Notes: generated by a model not told the origin, from the letters alone. A DNA stretch of 64,000 nucleotides from an uncultured Verrucomicrobiota bacterium (GCA_903845125.1 CAIMWS010000166.1:1-64000); one strand, 5' to 3'. Shown: positions 8,492 to 18,194, counted from the stretch's first letter. Translations and numbers: made by a program.

Positions 8492-11173
8492 CTACTGGTC
8501 CGGCCAATTGGAAACCGCCTGCACGCTGTAGGTGCGCGGCAGGCGCGCTTTCTCCTGGTAAAGGGCGCCCAGCCGGAGGGCTTGGTTCGGGGTCTGGCCA
8601 TCGAGGGTCAGCAGGTCGATCGCGTCCTCCGTTCCGTCATCAAACTCAATCACCCCGGCATTGGCCGGGCCGGTGCCGGCGCCCCCGAAGCAGCCAAAGC
8701 AGTATCCTTCCCCCACGGTGTCCCGGCCGGCGGCCACCGCGAAATCGTGCGTCTGCCTCCCGGTGCCGTCATTGATCCGGGTCTGGCCCACGCCGGTCAG
8801 GACATAGCCCTGCCCCTGCCGCCGGAAGATCAGCGGCGTGATGGCGCGCCCTTTTTCACCCGGCCCGCGGCCGTTGTAAAAGCTCCAGCGGGTGAGCCGC
8901 GCCCCCGTCCCGGCAAACTCCTGGCCCTGGCCGCACCCTTCGCCAAGCACCCAAATCACTCCGGGGGCCGTGTCCAGGTTTTGGCGGGGAACCAAAGCTT
9001 CGGGACCGCCCACTTGCCCGGACCGGTTTGGCGCGGACAGCAGCGCGCGCGCGGCGTCCCGCAGCAGGGTTTGGATGTCCCCGGCAATGGGAGCGGCTCC
9101 CGCGGCGGCGGGCAGTTCGTCCGGGCGTGCCACTGCAAATGCGGGGGCGGCGTCCAGCAGCCGGTAAACCCGCCCCGCCAGATCGGCGATCCGCTCATAC
9201 CCGGCCGCCGGCCAGGCCGAGGGATTTCCCCAACGCACCACGAGCGCCGGGCGGGGCGCCAGCGCCGCGAAAAAATATTCCAGATCCGTGACCTCCAGCA
9301 GGCCAGGCAGATAGGGCATGACCTGGCTGAACGCCGCCAGACCCGGCGCGACCTCCTCCGCCCAGGCCCGCGCCGTCGTGGCGCCCACACTCGCCACTCC
9401 CGCCACGCGGCCCTCCAGAACGCCCGCGAGGCAGGCGTCCACCCCGCCCACGCCGAGCCCGGCGAACAGGATGCGCCGGGGATCGCACTCCGGCCGCCCG
9501 AGGAGGTGGTTGAAGGCCGCGAGATTGTCCGCGACCCGGAGGGCGAGCGGGGGCAGGCCAACGGTGTCCGCGACGCCGTAGAAACTCACGAGGCCGTTGC
9601 TTTGCACCCGGCGGAGGCTGGCGGCCTGCAGGGAGGCGTGCTCGGGCGCCAGCACCCAGCAACCCCGCGCAACCAGCTCGCAGGCCGCGCGCTCCAGCCG
9701 CGGACTTTTCAGGCATTGACCCGAATCGTGCGACAGGATCACGGCGGGATGGCGGGCGGACGCGGCCTCCGGCGGGCGGAAAAGCCGGGCCGGGCTGGTG
9801 AAATCCCCATCCAGCGGCAACTCCCATTCCTCCACGAGGATCCCCTCCCTGAGGGCTTGGGAAATCCGCCGGCCGGGTCCCGGGTGCAGGGTGTCGAGGG
9901 CGCAGGTGGCCCGCAGCCAGGCGGCCATGCGATCCCGGCTGGCGGCCCACGCCTCCCGGCTGGCGAATTGGCTGGGGCGGGCCTCCGCTTCCCGGGCGAT
10001 GCGGCGCTGGAAGTGGCGCAGCATGGAAAAATCCGGGTCCACCGGCGGCCCGGCCGGCGCCCGGCGGGCATCCGTGGTGGCGGGCAGGGAATGGAATTGG
10101 CGATTGATCCAGGGCACCAGCTCAGGGATGAACGGCGTGAGGCTGTGCGAGCGCAAATCCAGCAGGTGCGTGAAACGCTCCGGGTGGCCGTAGAGCTGGA
10201 AGGTGTGTTCCAGCGTCCGCACCACGCGGTCGTAGCCTTCTTTGGGCCACCAATTGTCGCCCGAATTGCTGGCGATGAAGACCGGGCGGGGGGCGATGCA
10301 GGCGTTGATCTCGTGCCAGTCCGTGTGGCGCAGGATGTTCCCGACGTAAGGGGAAGGATCCGATAGATCAACCCCGAGGAAGGCCGGCATGCGCGCCCAG
10401 CCTTCATAGGTGGTCGTGCCGCAGACCGGCACGGCCAGTTGAAACCGGTCTTCCAGCGCCGCCGCCAGCCACGTCTGCTCTGAGCCCTGGCACAAGCCCG
10501 CCACCCCGATGCGCCCCGGATCCACATCCGGCCGCGTCAGCAGGTAATCCAGCCCGCGCAGGGTGTCGAACACTTGGATGCCCATGACCTGCGTGCCGGC
10601 GGCGGCCGCCACGCCATATAAGCCGGCGTTGGGCGCCGCGCGTTGGCCCACATGCGGATCATCGATGAACAGGACCAGGCAGCCCTCCCGGGCCTGGCGA
10701 TGGACAAAGGTGCGGTAAAAATCCTGGCCGAGCTGCCCCAGCCAGCCGGGCGGCATCACGAGGGCGGGCCCCGGGCCCCGGGCCGCCACCGGCCGGACCA
10801 CGTTGGCGGTGACATAGGCGCGCTCAGCCCAGAGGTACATCACCTCCTCAACCAGGACCTCGCCCTCCTGGGTGGAGCTGAGCACACGGGCGCGCATCGG
10901 TTCCCGCACCGCGGGCAGGCCCAGGACCTGGCGCAAGTGTTCGCGCACCTGCGGCCGGCGTGCTTCCCAGGTGGGCAAATCCGGCGGCCGGGCGGGCACG
11001 GCTTGGGCCGCCAGGCGGCTGGCCCGCTCTCCGAGGTATTGGAGCACCGTCGGCGAGCCATCCGGGGCGCTCCCTTCCCGGGCTGCCAACTCGGGGCCAA
11101 GGCCGAGCAAAAACAGCAGCCGCAGCGCGCGCCGGCACGCGGACCCGATGGTGGTTCGGTGTGGCGTAGGCAC
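8492..11173 (-). CDS. Secreted tandem alpha/beta hydrolase (acetyl xylan esterase/dienelactone hydrolase-like), second copy degenerate
   Basis: This 893-residue exported protein (signal peptide about 1-31) contains two related alpha/beta-hydrolase modules. In the first (about 70-365) the elbow reads G-L-C-Q-G with Cys228 as likely nucleophile, with Asp306 in SGDNWWP and His343 in RSHSL completing a triad; a Cys nucleophile recalls dienelactone hydrolase. The second (about 440-690) has the same layout, but the elbow is G-L-G-V-G, Asp is replaced (WGNP), and no matching His is seen, so it is probably not catalytic. A third beta-rich domain of about 170 residues ends the protein and was not recognised. 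It is the last gene of an apparent four-gene operon and starts three bases after the nitrilase-family stop codon. Confidence 0.82.
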   Translation of the reverse strand: MPTPHRTTIGSACRRALRLLFLLGLGPELAAREGSAPDGSPTVLQYLGERASRLAAQAVPARPPDLPTWEARRPQVREHLRQVLGLPAVREPMRARVLSSTQEGEVLVEEVMYLWAERAYVTANVVRPVAARGPGPALVMPPGWLGQLGQDFYRTFVHRQAREGCLVLFIDDPHVGQRAAPNAGLYGVAAAAGTQVMGIQVFDTLRGLDYLLTRPDVDPGRIGVAGLCQGSEQTWLAAALEDRFQLAVPVCGTTTYEGWARMPAFLGVDLSDPSPYVGNILRHTDWHEINACIAPRPVFIASNSGDNWWPKEGYDRVVRTLEHTFQLYGHPERFTHLLDLRSHSLTPFIPELVPWINRQFHSLPATTDARRAPAGPPVDPDFSMLRHFQRRIAREAEARPSQFASREAWAASRDRMAAWLRATCALDTLHPGPGRRISQALREGILVEEWELPLDGDFTSPARLFRPPEAASARHPAVILSHDSGQCLKSPRLERAACELVARGCWVLAPEHASLQAASLRRVQSNGLVSFYGVADTVGLPPLALRVADNLAAFNHLLGRPECDPRRILFAGLGVGGVDACLAGVLEGRVAGVASVGATTARAWAEEVAPGLAAFSQVMPYLPGLLEVTDLEYFFAALAPRPALVVRWGNPSAWPAAGYERIADLAGRVYRLLDAAPAFAVARPDELPAAAGAAPIAGDIQTLLRDAARALLSAPNRSGQVGGPEALVPRQNLDTAPGVIWVLGEGCGQGQEFAGTGARLTRWSFYNGRGPGEKGRAITPLIFRRQGQGYVLTGVGQTRINDGTGRQTHDFAVAAGRDTVGEGYCFGCFGGAGTGPANAGVIEFDDGTEDAIDLLTLDGQTPNQALRLGALYQEKARLPRTYSVQAVSNWPDQ

Positions 11174-11176
11174 AGG

Positions 11177-12565
11177 CTAAGGCTCCGGCTCGATCCACCA
11201 GCGCCTCGCTTCGCGCGCGATTTCGTCCTCCAGGTGCGTCAGCACCGTCTGGCGCACGCGCCGCCCGCCGGGGGCGGAGGCCATGGGGCCGCCCCAGTTG
11301 TGCGGGCTGAGTTGGCGGCTGAGATCCACCGTCGCGGTGATCATGGCATTGGCTTCATCTTTTTCATAGCCGAGGATCGAGGTGTCGCAATAGCGGGTTG
11401 GGTCGGCCTTTTCAACGCCTGCCTGCGCACCCCCGGAATCCCATATGCCCGAAGGGCTGCTGGCGCTGGCGGCGGCGATCCAGACACCGTTGTCGGCGGC
11501 CCGCGCCGGCATGAGGCTCACATAATATCCGGCGCTCGGGAATAGGATCAGCTCGGCGCCTTTGTAAGCCAGGAGGCGGGCCGTCTCGGCGTGCCAGCTA
11601 TCGTAGCAGGTCATGATGCCGACCTTGCCGAACGCGGTCGGGAACACTTTCATCTCGCTCCCGGGCGAACATCCCTGGTCCAGCTCCGGGTCGTAAAGCT
11701 CCACCTTCTCGTAGATGCCTACGAGCCTGCCTGCCGGATCGTAGAGCGGGCACGAATTATAAACGACTCCGTCCCGCCGCTCATAGAACGTGCCCGCGAC
11801 ATGCATCCCCCATTGCTTCGCCTTGCCTGACATCAGCTGTCCGGCCGGGCCGTCGATCGGTTCCGGCTGATCGACTCCCTTGCCGTTAAAGCCTTCGGTC
11901 AGCAACGCGATGTTCACTTTCTTCTGGCCGGCCACATCGAGCCAGTGCGGCCAGAAATCCGCCTTGTGCCCCCCGCAACTGACGGCGATTTTGACCGGCC
12001 GCTCCGGCAGGGGCGGGCATTCCTCCAGGAGAACCTGGTCCCACCACACCTTTCCGCTGGCCGCGAAGCGGAACGTGAGGCGGACTTTGCAGGCGCCTTC
12101 CTGGCCCCGGAACCGGTTCTCCCCGATGATCCAGCCGTCCGCCGCGCGGCGATAGCGGAAGATCCCGTCGTTAAACGTTCCGTAGACCCCGTGGGTGAGG
12201 TTGCGGTTGACATCCTCGATCCCTTCCACCTTGAACCGCACCTGGAAGCGATAGTTCTTGCCCGTGAGCTGCACCGGATGCTCGATGAATCCGAAACCTT
12301 CCTTCCGGCCGTTGCCCGTAGCCTGGAGCGCTTTGCCGCCCTTGCCGCCCGGGAAATCCACCACCTTGAAGGTGGGGGCCAGCGCCGGGTTGGGTGCGGT
12401 CACGGTCCAGCCCGTCGGCGCTGCGCCTGCCGCGCTCCCCGAGAAATCCTCGCTCAGGAAAACCTTGTGGTTTGCCACCGGCTCTGCCGCCGCCAAACCG
12501 CCAGGCCGCCAGGCCGCCAGTGCCACCAGAGCCGCCAGCCAGACCAGGGTTGCTGTTCGTTTCAT
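11177..12565 (-). CDS. Secreted carbon-nitrogen hydrolase (nitrilase superfamily) with N-terminal beta-sandwich
   Basis: The 462-residue product has a signal peptide (about 1-27), a beta-sandwich region (about 35-185) resembling carbohydrate-binding or concanavalin-like modules, and a nitrilase-superfamily domain (about 190-440). The Glu-Lys-Cys triad is visible: Glu224 in LLTEGF, Lys287 in YEKVEL, Cys320 in IMTCYDSW. The enzyme should hydrolyse a non-peptide C-N bond, such as an amide, outside the cytoplasm. With a fucosidase and an esterase in the same operon, an N-acylated or amidated sugar is a reasonable but unproven substrate. An AGGA ribosome binding site lies seven bases before the ATG. 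An imperfect GC-rich hairpin (12598-12613) lies between this gene and the fucosidase. Confidence 0.88.
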   Translation of the reverse strand: MKRTATLVWLAALVALAAWRPGGLAAAEPVANHKVFLSEDFSGSAAGAAPTGWTVTAPNPALAPTFKVVDFPGGKGGKALQATGNGRKEGFGFIEHPVQLTGKNYRFQVRFKVEGIEDVNRNLTHGVYGTFNDGIFRYRRAADGWIIGENRFRGQEGACKVRLTFRFAASGKVWWDQVLLEECPPLPERPVKIAVSCGGHKADFWPHWLDVAGQKKVNIALLTEGFNGKGVDQPEPIDGPAGQLMSGKAKQWGMHVAGTFYERRDGVVYNSCPLYDPAGRLVGIYEKVELYDPELDQGCSPGSEMKVFPTAFGKVGIMTCYDSWHAETARLLAYKGAELILFPSAGYYVSLMPARAADNGVWIAAASASSPSGIWDSGGAQAGVEKADPTRYCDTSILGYEKDEANAMITATVDLSRQLSPHNWGGPMASAPGGRRVRQTVLTHLEDEIAREARRWWIEPEP

Positions 12566-12597
12566 GGATCGATCCTTTCAGTTTTTACATGGCTTCG

Positions 12598-12613
12598 CCG
12601 GGCTTGCGCCCGG
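12598..12613. repeat. Intergenic hairpin between fucosidase and nitrilase-family genes
   Basis: CCGGGC and GCCCGG form a perfect 6-bp stem with a 4-base loop in the 69-base gap between two co-directional genes. No T-run follows on either strand, so it is more likely an mRNA-stabilising or processing hairpin than a terminator. Confidence 0.4.
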
Positions 12614-12634
12614 GGCCGCGGCTCCCGGCCGCCA

Positions 12635-14068
12635 TCAACGGGGTTGAGCCCCTTCAATACGAAACACCCAGGCCTGTTGGCAGGGGCGATTCTCCGCCGC
12701 CTGTAGCGCTTGGGGAATTTCGATCGTCAAGCCGGTGTCCCGGTTCTGGGTCCACCGCAACAGGCTGGCGGAACCGAGCAGGGTGATTCGGGCTCCTTCC
12801 GGCACTTGGAGCGAGGCCAGCACAAGCTGCTTGCCTGGCCACTGGAGGGCGATGGCATAGACGCACCGGCCATCCTGCGCCCGGGTGAAGCGGATATGAT
12901 CGCCTTCTTTATATCGGGCCCAGGGACGCGTTTTATAAATGGCCTCCCCGTTTACCTTCAGCCAATCCCCGACATACAGGAGATGCGCGATGGCCTGGGG
13001 GTGGAAATTGCCCTTTTCGTCCGGGCCGATGCTGGGCATGAAATTGCCGCCCTTGGCGCAGATATCAATCAGGTTGGTGAGGATCCAGGCGCCGGACTTG
13101 TAGGCGGACCCCTTCGGGTCGTAGGCAAACTGGCCCGACAAGGTGTGGATGACCATCCAGGGGCGATCCACGCGTTTATCGGTCATCCCTGCGGAGGTGG
13201 GCACCCAGTTTTCGGGTGTCGTATAGTCGCCATAGGCGCCGATGCCGCGCTCGCGCATCAGCACCTCGGGCTGCAGCTGCCGGGCCATCAGGACCGTCTC
13301 TTTGACCTGTGGCCAGCAAAAGCCGGGCAGCTCGATGTCGAGGCACACCATGTCGATCCGGCCATAGTTGGAGAGGATTTCCCGGATTTGCTCCCGGTGG
13401 CGCCGGGCCATGCGGTCATACGCCTCCGGCGCATGGCTGCGGGAGGTGAACTGCCGGTCGTAAAAGGGATGGATCGGATCCATGCGGAAATCCGCGTCGT
13501 ACCAATCAATGTGGGAAAAGTAGAGGTCGATCACGATCTGGTGGCGATGCGCGGCCTCGCAGAGCTCCTTCACGATGTCGCGCTTGAAGGGGGTCTCCAT
13601 GACGCTGTAGGCCAGATCGCAATCCTCCACCCGGGGGCCGCCGGGGGCGGTCCAGTCGATCCGCTGCCGAACGCGCGTGTGGGTGTCAAAGAGGCTGAAG
13701 CCATCATGGTGCTTGGTGGTGAAAGCAAAGCACTTGAAGCCACAGCGCTCGAACAGCTGCATCCACTTCTCGGCGTCGAAATCGGTGGGATTGAAGGTGC
13801 GGTAGCTCTGGTTATACTCCGCGCGTTGCGCGTTCGACATCGTCTTGAACGGCCAGGAGGCTTCGACCCCGAGCCGGGAGTAAACACCCCAGTGGATGCG
13901 CAAGCCGTATTTGAGATCCCGCCAGTTTTCGTAAGCCTGCCCGGAGGCGTGGCGGTAGGCCGGGTCGAGGGTGTTGGCGTCGTCTTGCGCCGCTTTCGGC
14001 TGCGCGCCTGCCAGGCAGACGGCCAGCGGCGCCAGCACCGCCAGCCCATTCAGCTTGATCCGGGTCAT
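12635..14068 (-). CDS. GH29 alpha-L-fucosidase
   Basis: The 477-residue secreted glycoside hydrolase (signal peptide about 1-22) would release terminal L-fucose from glycans. GH29 landmarks are clear: the early RIHWGVYS (57-64), AEYNQSYRTFNPTDFDAEKW around 83-102, TKHHDGFSLFD (118-128), and Asp244 in MVCLDIELPGF at the position of the usual catalytic nucleophile. The ATG at 14068 was chosen because it gives a signal peptide and has a good AAAGGA site; the frame stays open far upstream, but that part overlaps the transporter gene and is not protein-like. It lies 53 bases after the MFS transporter gene and appears to be the second gene of a four-gene unit. Confidence 0.9.
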   Translation of the reverse strand: MTRIKLNGLAVLAPLAVCLAGAQPKAAQDDANTLDPAYRHASGQAYENWRDLKYGLRIHWGVYSRLGVEASWPFKTMSNAQRAEYNQSYRTFNPTDFDAEKWMQLFERCGFKCFAFTTKHHDGFSLFDTHTRVRQRIDWTAPGGPRVEDCDLAYSVMETPFKRDIVKELCEAAHRHQIVIDLYFSHIDWYDADFRMDPIHPFYDRQFTSRSHAPEAYDRMARRHREQIREILSNYGRIDMVCLDIELPGFCWPQVKETVLMARQLQPEVLMRERGIGAYGDYTTPENWVPTSAGMTDKRVDRPWMVIHTLSGQFAYDPKGSAYKSGAWILTNLIDICAKGGNFMPSIGPDEKGNFHPQAIAHLLYVGDWLKVNGEAIYKTRPWARYKEGDHIRFTRAQDGRCVYAIALQWPGKQLVLASLQVPEGARITLLGSASLLRWTQNRDTGLTIEIPQALQAAENRPCQQAWVFRIEGAQPR

Positions 14069-14121
14069 GTTTCCATCCTTTCGTTTGCCAGCCGGTTGTT
14101 TGAGTTCCGGGACCTGGCGGA

Positions 14122-15510
14122 TTATTCCGGCAACGGCCGGCCCTTGGTTTCCGGGGCAAACCAGATCAGGACCATGCCTGCCGTGTAGATCAGCGTCACG
14201 ATGGCCCCGGCCTGGGCGTAACTCCCGCCAAAGGCGGCCACCAGCTGCCCCTGCAGCAGCGCCCCCACCGCGGCGAAAATCCGCCCAAAATTGTAGCACA
14301 GCCCCTGGCCCGTGGCCCGCACCCGCGTGGGGAACAACTCCGGGAAATAGAGCGGGAACCACCCATAGAACGAGGCCGTGGTGAAGCTGGCCAGGAAACA
14401 ACAGGCCAGGAAGGGGCCGGTGTAGGCGTCGAAGGCGCGGAAGATGACCGCGCAGACCGTCAGCGACGATACGCAGAGCAGAAAATACGCGGGGCGCCTT
14501 CCGATCCGGGCGCCGATCAGGGGGGCGATCAAGGCTCCCACAATGGCCCCCAATGCTTGGATCATCTGCATGTTGGCGGAGGCTTTGCCCGCCGCCTGTT
14601 TGACTTGCGTCTCGGCCGCCGTCCGCTGGGCCGCCACCGTCTCCGGCACGGCCGCCCCTAGATTCCCCGCCGGGTACCATTCCGGATTCCGGGCCTGGAG
14701 GGCCTGCAGGCCGTGATCCGTCACCATCTGGTTGGTCCACAAGGGGAGCCATTGCACCGAGCCCCAGGTGCCAATGAGCGCCACGGAAGCGAAACAAATG
14801 GCCAGCAGGGTGTTCTTCCTCAGGCCGGGCCTGAAGACCTCCCGCAGGGGCTGGCTCGGGCCGGTTTTCACCGATTTCCGCCAGCGTTCCGACTCGGGGA
14901 CCAGGAGCATGATGAAAAAAACCAGCAGCGCAGGCAGCGCCCCCACCAGCATCATCCAGCGCCATGACTCGGGGGTGACCTGGTGCAGGCGGGCCACCGC
15001 GCCCGTGAGCAGGAAGCCCACGTTGGCCGCCGCACCCATGAAGCCGGCCAGCAGCGGCCGCCAGCGGTCCGGCCAGCATTCCATCACCAGCGCCACCCCC
15101 AAAGCCCATTGGCCCCCCATGCCGAGGGCGGAGGTGAACCGCACCGCGGCCAGGTGCTCCGGGCGCTGGGCCAGGTAGCCCAGGCCGGTCACCAGGGAGT
15201 AGGTGAGGATGCTCAGGGCCATCGCACGCACCCGCCCGATCCGATCCCCCAGCCAGCCAAACACCACGCCCCCCAGGGCCGCCCCGATCAGGAAGCACGC
15301 GGTGATGGTGCCCATCCACGGGCCGATCTCTTTATCCCCCGCGCCCAGGAGCACGTTTTTGAGCGCCGGCCGGGCGATCATGGGGAACAGGCCGATTTCA
15401 AACCCGTCGAACAACCAGCCCAGGACGGAGGCCAGCAACACCATCCACTGGCCCCGCGAGAGGGAACTGAAAGCGCCCGGGCTGGCGGGGGACTGGTTCG
15501 TATTAAGCAT
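14122..15510 (-). CDS. MFS transporter, sugar/organic-acid type
   Basis: The 462-residue inner-membrane protein has about 12 predicted helices and the MFS signature GWLGDRIGRVRA between helices 2 and 3. The N-terminal phrase LGWLFDGFEIGLFP is typical of the sugar-porter and aromatic-acid/sialic-acid symporter groups. The central loop is longer than usual (about 60 residues, glutamine/alanine-rich). The start at 15510 (MLNTNQSP) places a short cytoplasmic tail before helix 1; a start at 15570 is possible. It leads a unit with the fucosidase, nitrilase-family and esterase genes, so import of a released sugar such as fucose is likely, though specificity cannot be read here. Confidence 0.85.
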   Translation of the reverse strand: MLNTNQSPASPGAFSSLSRGQWMVLLASVLGWLFDGFEIGLFPMIARPALKNVLLGAGDKEIGPWMGTITACFLIGAALGGVVFGWLGDRIGRVRAMALSILTYSLVTGLGYLAQRPEHLAAVRFTSALGMGGQWALGVALVMECWPDRWRPLLAGFMGAAANVGFLLTGAVARLHQVTPESWRWMMLVGALPALLVFFIMLLVPESERWRKSVKTGPSQPLREVFRPGLRKNTLLAICFASVALIGTWGSVQWLPLWTNQMVTDHGLQALQARNPEWYPAGNLGAAVPETVAAQRTAAETQVKQAAGKASANMQMIQALGAIVGALIAPLIGARIGRRPAYFLLCVSSLTVCAVIFRAFDAYTGPFLACCFLASFTTASFYGWFPLYFPELFPTRVRATGQGLCYNFGRIFAAVGALLQGQLVAAFGGSYAQAGAIVTLIYTAGMVLIWFAPETKGRPLPE

Positions 15511-15668
15511 GCCGTGCTTATAGCAAACAACGCCCTGCCGCTTCAATGCCGAATGTGTTCTTTCGCGCAAATATCCCGGCTCGCCGGCCGTCGGCTCCCC
15601 GGGCTTTCAGAATATCTGGCCCCAACCGTCCCGTCGCTTTGAACAGTCGCTCTGAACGCCCCGCTTAA

Positions 15669-18194
15669 TCATGGCCGGGCTGGTTCGCCGGCGGGCGCGG
15701 CCGCCAAAAAACCTGCCTGGACGAAGTCGGCATCGTCAAAGTCCACCCCATCGCCGGCATCCTCCACGACGAGCCGCAAAGTTTTGGCGCCGGCCGGGAG
15801 CGCCGTGTCGATCTTGGCCGAGGCGCCGCCCCCGCGCAGCAGGGGCGTTTGGACCAGCAGGCTGGTGTCGGCAAACACCTTGACCACGAGGCTGCCGCGC
15901 TGGTCCTGGAACCGGGCCACCTGGTCGTCCAATCCCACCACCGCCACGAACCGGCGCCAGGCCGGTTGGAGACTGTACGTCAATTCCGCCGGGGCATGTT
16001 CGCCAACGCCCCGCTGATAGGTGATCCCCTGGAGCCGGAGCGGCTGGCCAATGCAGTTGAGATTGAGGCGCGGACGCCCCTGCCCGCCCTCATTTCCGGA
16101 CCTGGCTTGGAGCGGTTCCAAACTGTCCAGCCAGACCTCTGGCAGCGGCAGCTCAGCGGGCCGGGTCAACGCCCTGGCCCGGGTGGCCAGGACCGGATCC
16201 CGCGTGGCGGACCCCACTTGGTTTAAGGCGGCATTGACCGCTCCATCGTGGCCGGGGCCCAGGTGGGCCGCCACTTCGACGGCCGCCAAGACCGCCTCCG
16301 CCTGGACGGCGGGGCGGTTCAGTTCGGGGAGAATGAACTCCAAGGCTTTGAGGTCGTGAATTTTGGCCGCCGCGCTCAACCACAATTTGCCGCTGGCGGG
16401 ATCGTCCGCCACGGGCCGGAGTTTTTGGAGGACCTCCACTTTGCCGGCGGCGGGCAGTTGCGATTCCTGGAGCAGCCGCACCGAGGCGCGCAGCACCAGG
16501 GCTCGCTGCGCCTCCTCGAGTGGCTCCCGGGCCAGCTCCAGCAAGGGGGTGAGACCGGCCTCGTTGGGCCATTGCGCCAGGGCGCGGATCGCCGCCCCGC
16601 GGTCTCCGGCAGTTCCCTGGCGGGCCTGGCCGACCACGCTCTGCAAGGCGCTGGCGGTGCCATTGGCCGCCAGCAGCCGCAGCCACGCCGCCCGGTCCTG
16701 CGGCCGCCGGGCGGCCGCCAGGCGCTCCCTCAGCCAGTCGGCCGGGGGACCGGCATCCAGCGCGCGGCCCAGGACTCCGGCCAGGGTTTCCTCCACCGCT
16801 TCGTGGAGGCCGGGATCCTCGGCGGCCTCCAGCAGCTCAAATAAGGCGGCATGGTCACCGGGCGTGGCGGCCAACCGCAGCGCGCGGACAGCCTGGATGC
16901 GCCCCTCGTTTTCCCCGCGGCGGGCCCGTTCCAGGATCGGTTCCAGCGGGGGTTTGGCGCCGCGGGCAACCAGGATTTTCACCAGATCAGGCAGCCCGGC
17001 GGCCGGCGCGGTGGGCAGGGCTTCCAGGATCACTTCGGTGGCCGCGTGGCCGGTCATCCCGGTGAGCCATTGAAAGATTTCCCGGCGATCGTCCGTTGGC
17101 CCGGGCGACCAGGCCTCGGCGAGCAGGGCGGCCGCCGCCGCCGGTTCCTCCCGGCTCCCGAGCATCCGCAAGGCCGCACGGCGCACGGCTGGCTGCCGCG
17201 CCAAATCCACCAGGGTTGCCAGTGGCAGCCCAGGCCCCAGCGCTTCGACCGCGAGGACCTGGCTCGCGGGTGGGAATTCCCGCAGGCTTCCCGCCAGCTG
17301 GCCCGGCAGCGGGGAGCTGCGCAGCCCCCGCAGCACCTGGCCCAGCGCCGGCTTGAGGTCTGGCTCCTGGTCCCGCAGCGCCGCCAGCACCCAGGGCCAG
17401 GCCGCCTCTGGCGCCGTTTCGCCGAGCCGTAAAAAGGCGGCCCGGCGCACCGTTGCGGATTGGCCCCGGGCGGCGGTCAATTCCTGCCAGGTGGGAACCG
17501 CGGCGCCCGGCTCCAGGGATTCCACCGCCCGCAGCCAGGCCGCCTCCGCCCATGGGCGCCAGTCTGGCGGAGCGGCCTGACGGAAGGCCTCCAAAGCCGC
17601 CACCGCCGGACGCCCCCCGATCTTGCCCAAGGCAACGGCCGCGGCGGCGGCCACCTCCCGCTGTTCGCACCGCAGGAAGGGTAGGACCAGCTCCACGGCG
17701 TTGGTGTCCCGGCGCTGGCCCAGGAGGTTCAACAGGCTGATCGCCACTTTGCCAGTGCTGCCCGGCAGGACCTCCCGGACCGCCCGGCCCAGCTCTGGAT
17801 CGGTATTTTCAGCGATGGCATAACAGGCCATATCCACTGTGTCCGGCCGCCCCAGCAGCTGCTTTAGCGCGGGGGCGGATTGGGCGGTGCCGATGCTCCA
17901 CAGGACCCGGCAGATATCCTGTTTGACGCCCAGGGGTGCCTCGGATTCCAGTGCGGCGGCCAGCTGCCGCTCGAGTTCGCGCACCTGGCCGGCGGCGCCG
18001 GCCTGGCGCACGAGGGCCTGGAGGCGGAACCAGGGCGCGGCGTCGAATACCGCGCCGGCGTGCGCTGCCGGGCGCAGGGCTTGGTCCACCCCCGCTGCCA
18101 GGTCCTCCGCCCCGGGCAATGCCGGGGCGATGGCCGTGGCTCCCAGGAGCGCGGCGGCGATGATGGACGATAAAGGGGGGCGATGGGCGGTCAT
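15669..18194 (-). CDS. Secreted HEAT-repeat protein with C-terminal NPCBM domain
   Basis: The 841-residue protein has a signal peptide (about 1-27 from MTAHRPPL), then a long run of alpha-helical HEAT repeats (about 60-680) rich in alanine, leucine and proline. A C-terminal beta-sandwich matches the NPCBM carbohydrate-binding module (about 705-830: LDSLEPL, GITYQRGVGEHAP, VGLDDQV, VVKVFAD). In related bacteria such proteins sit next to sugar oxidoreductases and are thought to be exported scaffolds that bind glycans; the exact role is unknown. The start at 18194 gives the signal peptide; a start at 18263 would overlap the upstream oxidoreductase gene. It follows that gene by 26 bases and is probably co-transcribed. 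Confidence 0.82.
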   Translation of the reverse strand: MTAHRPPLSSIIAAALLGATAIAPALPGAEDLAAGVDQALRPAAHAGAVFDAAPWFRLQALVRQAGAAGQVRELERQLAAALESEAPLGVKQDICRVLWSIGTAQSAPALKQLLGRPDTVDMACYAIAENTDPELGRAVREVLPGSTGKVAISLLNLLGQRRDTNAVELVLPFLRCEQREVAAAAAVALGKIGGRPAVAALEAFRQAAPPDWRPWAEAAWLRAVESLEPGAAVPTWQELTAARGQSATVRRAAFLRLGETAPEAAWPWVLAALRDQEPDLKPALGQVLRGLRSSPLPGQLAGSLREFPPASQVLAVEALGPGLPLATLVDLARQPAVRRAALRMLGSREEPAAAAALLAEAWSPGPTDDRREIFQWLTGMTGHAATEVILEALPTAPAAGLPDLVKILVARGAKPPLEPILERARRGENEGRIQAVRALRLAATPGDHAALFELLEAAEDPGLHEAVEETLAGVLGRALDAGPPADWLRERLAAARRPQDRAAWLRLLAANGTASALQSVVGQARQGTAGDRGAAIRALAQWPNEAGLTPLLELAREPLEEAQRALVLRASVRLLQESQLPAAGKVEVLQKLRPVADDPASGKLWLSAAAKIHDLKALEFILPELNRPAVQAEAVLAAVEVAAHLGPGHDGAVNAALNQVGSATRDPVLATRARALTRPAELPLPEVWLDSLEPLQARSGNEGGQGRPRLNLNCIGQPLRLQGITYQRGVGEHAPAELTYSLQPAWRRFVAVVGLDDQVARFQDQRGSLVVKVFADTSLLVQTPLLRGGGASAKIDTALPAGAKTLRLVVEDAGDGVDFDDADFVQAGFLAAAPAGEPARP

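Noticed and set aside
8582-10366. 594-codon plus-strand frame inside the esterase gene
   Set aside because: Antisense to a protein with catalytic motifs; composition is dominated by Arg, Gly, Pro and Ala.
14069-15319. Upstream extension of the fucosidase frame
   Set aside because: It overlaps the MFS transporter in another frame and reads as Gly/Pro/Arg-rich shadow. The signal peptide and ribosome binding site place the start at 14068.
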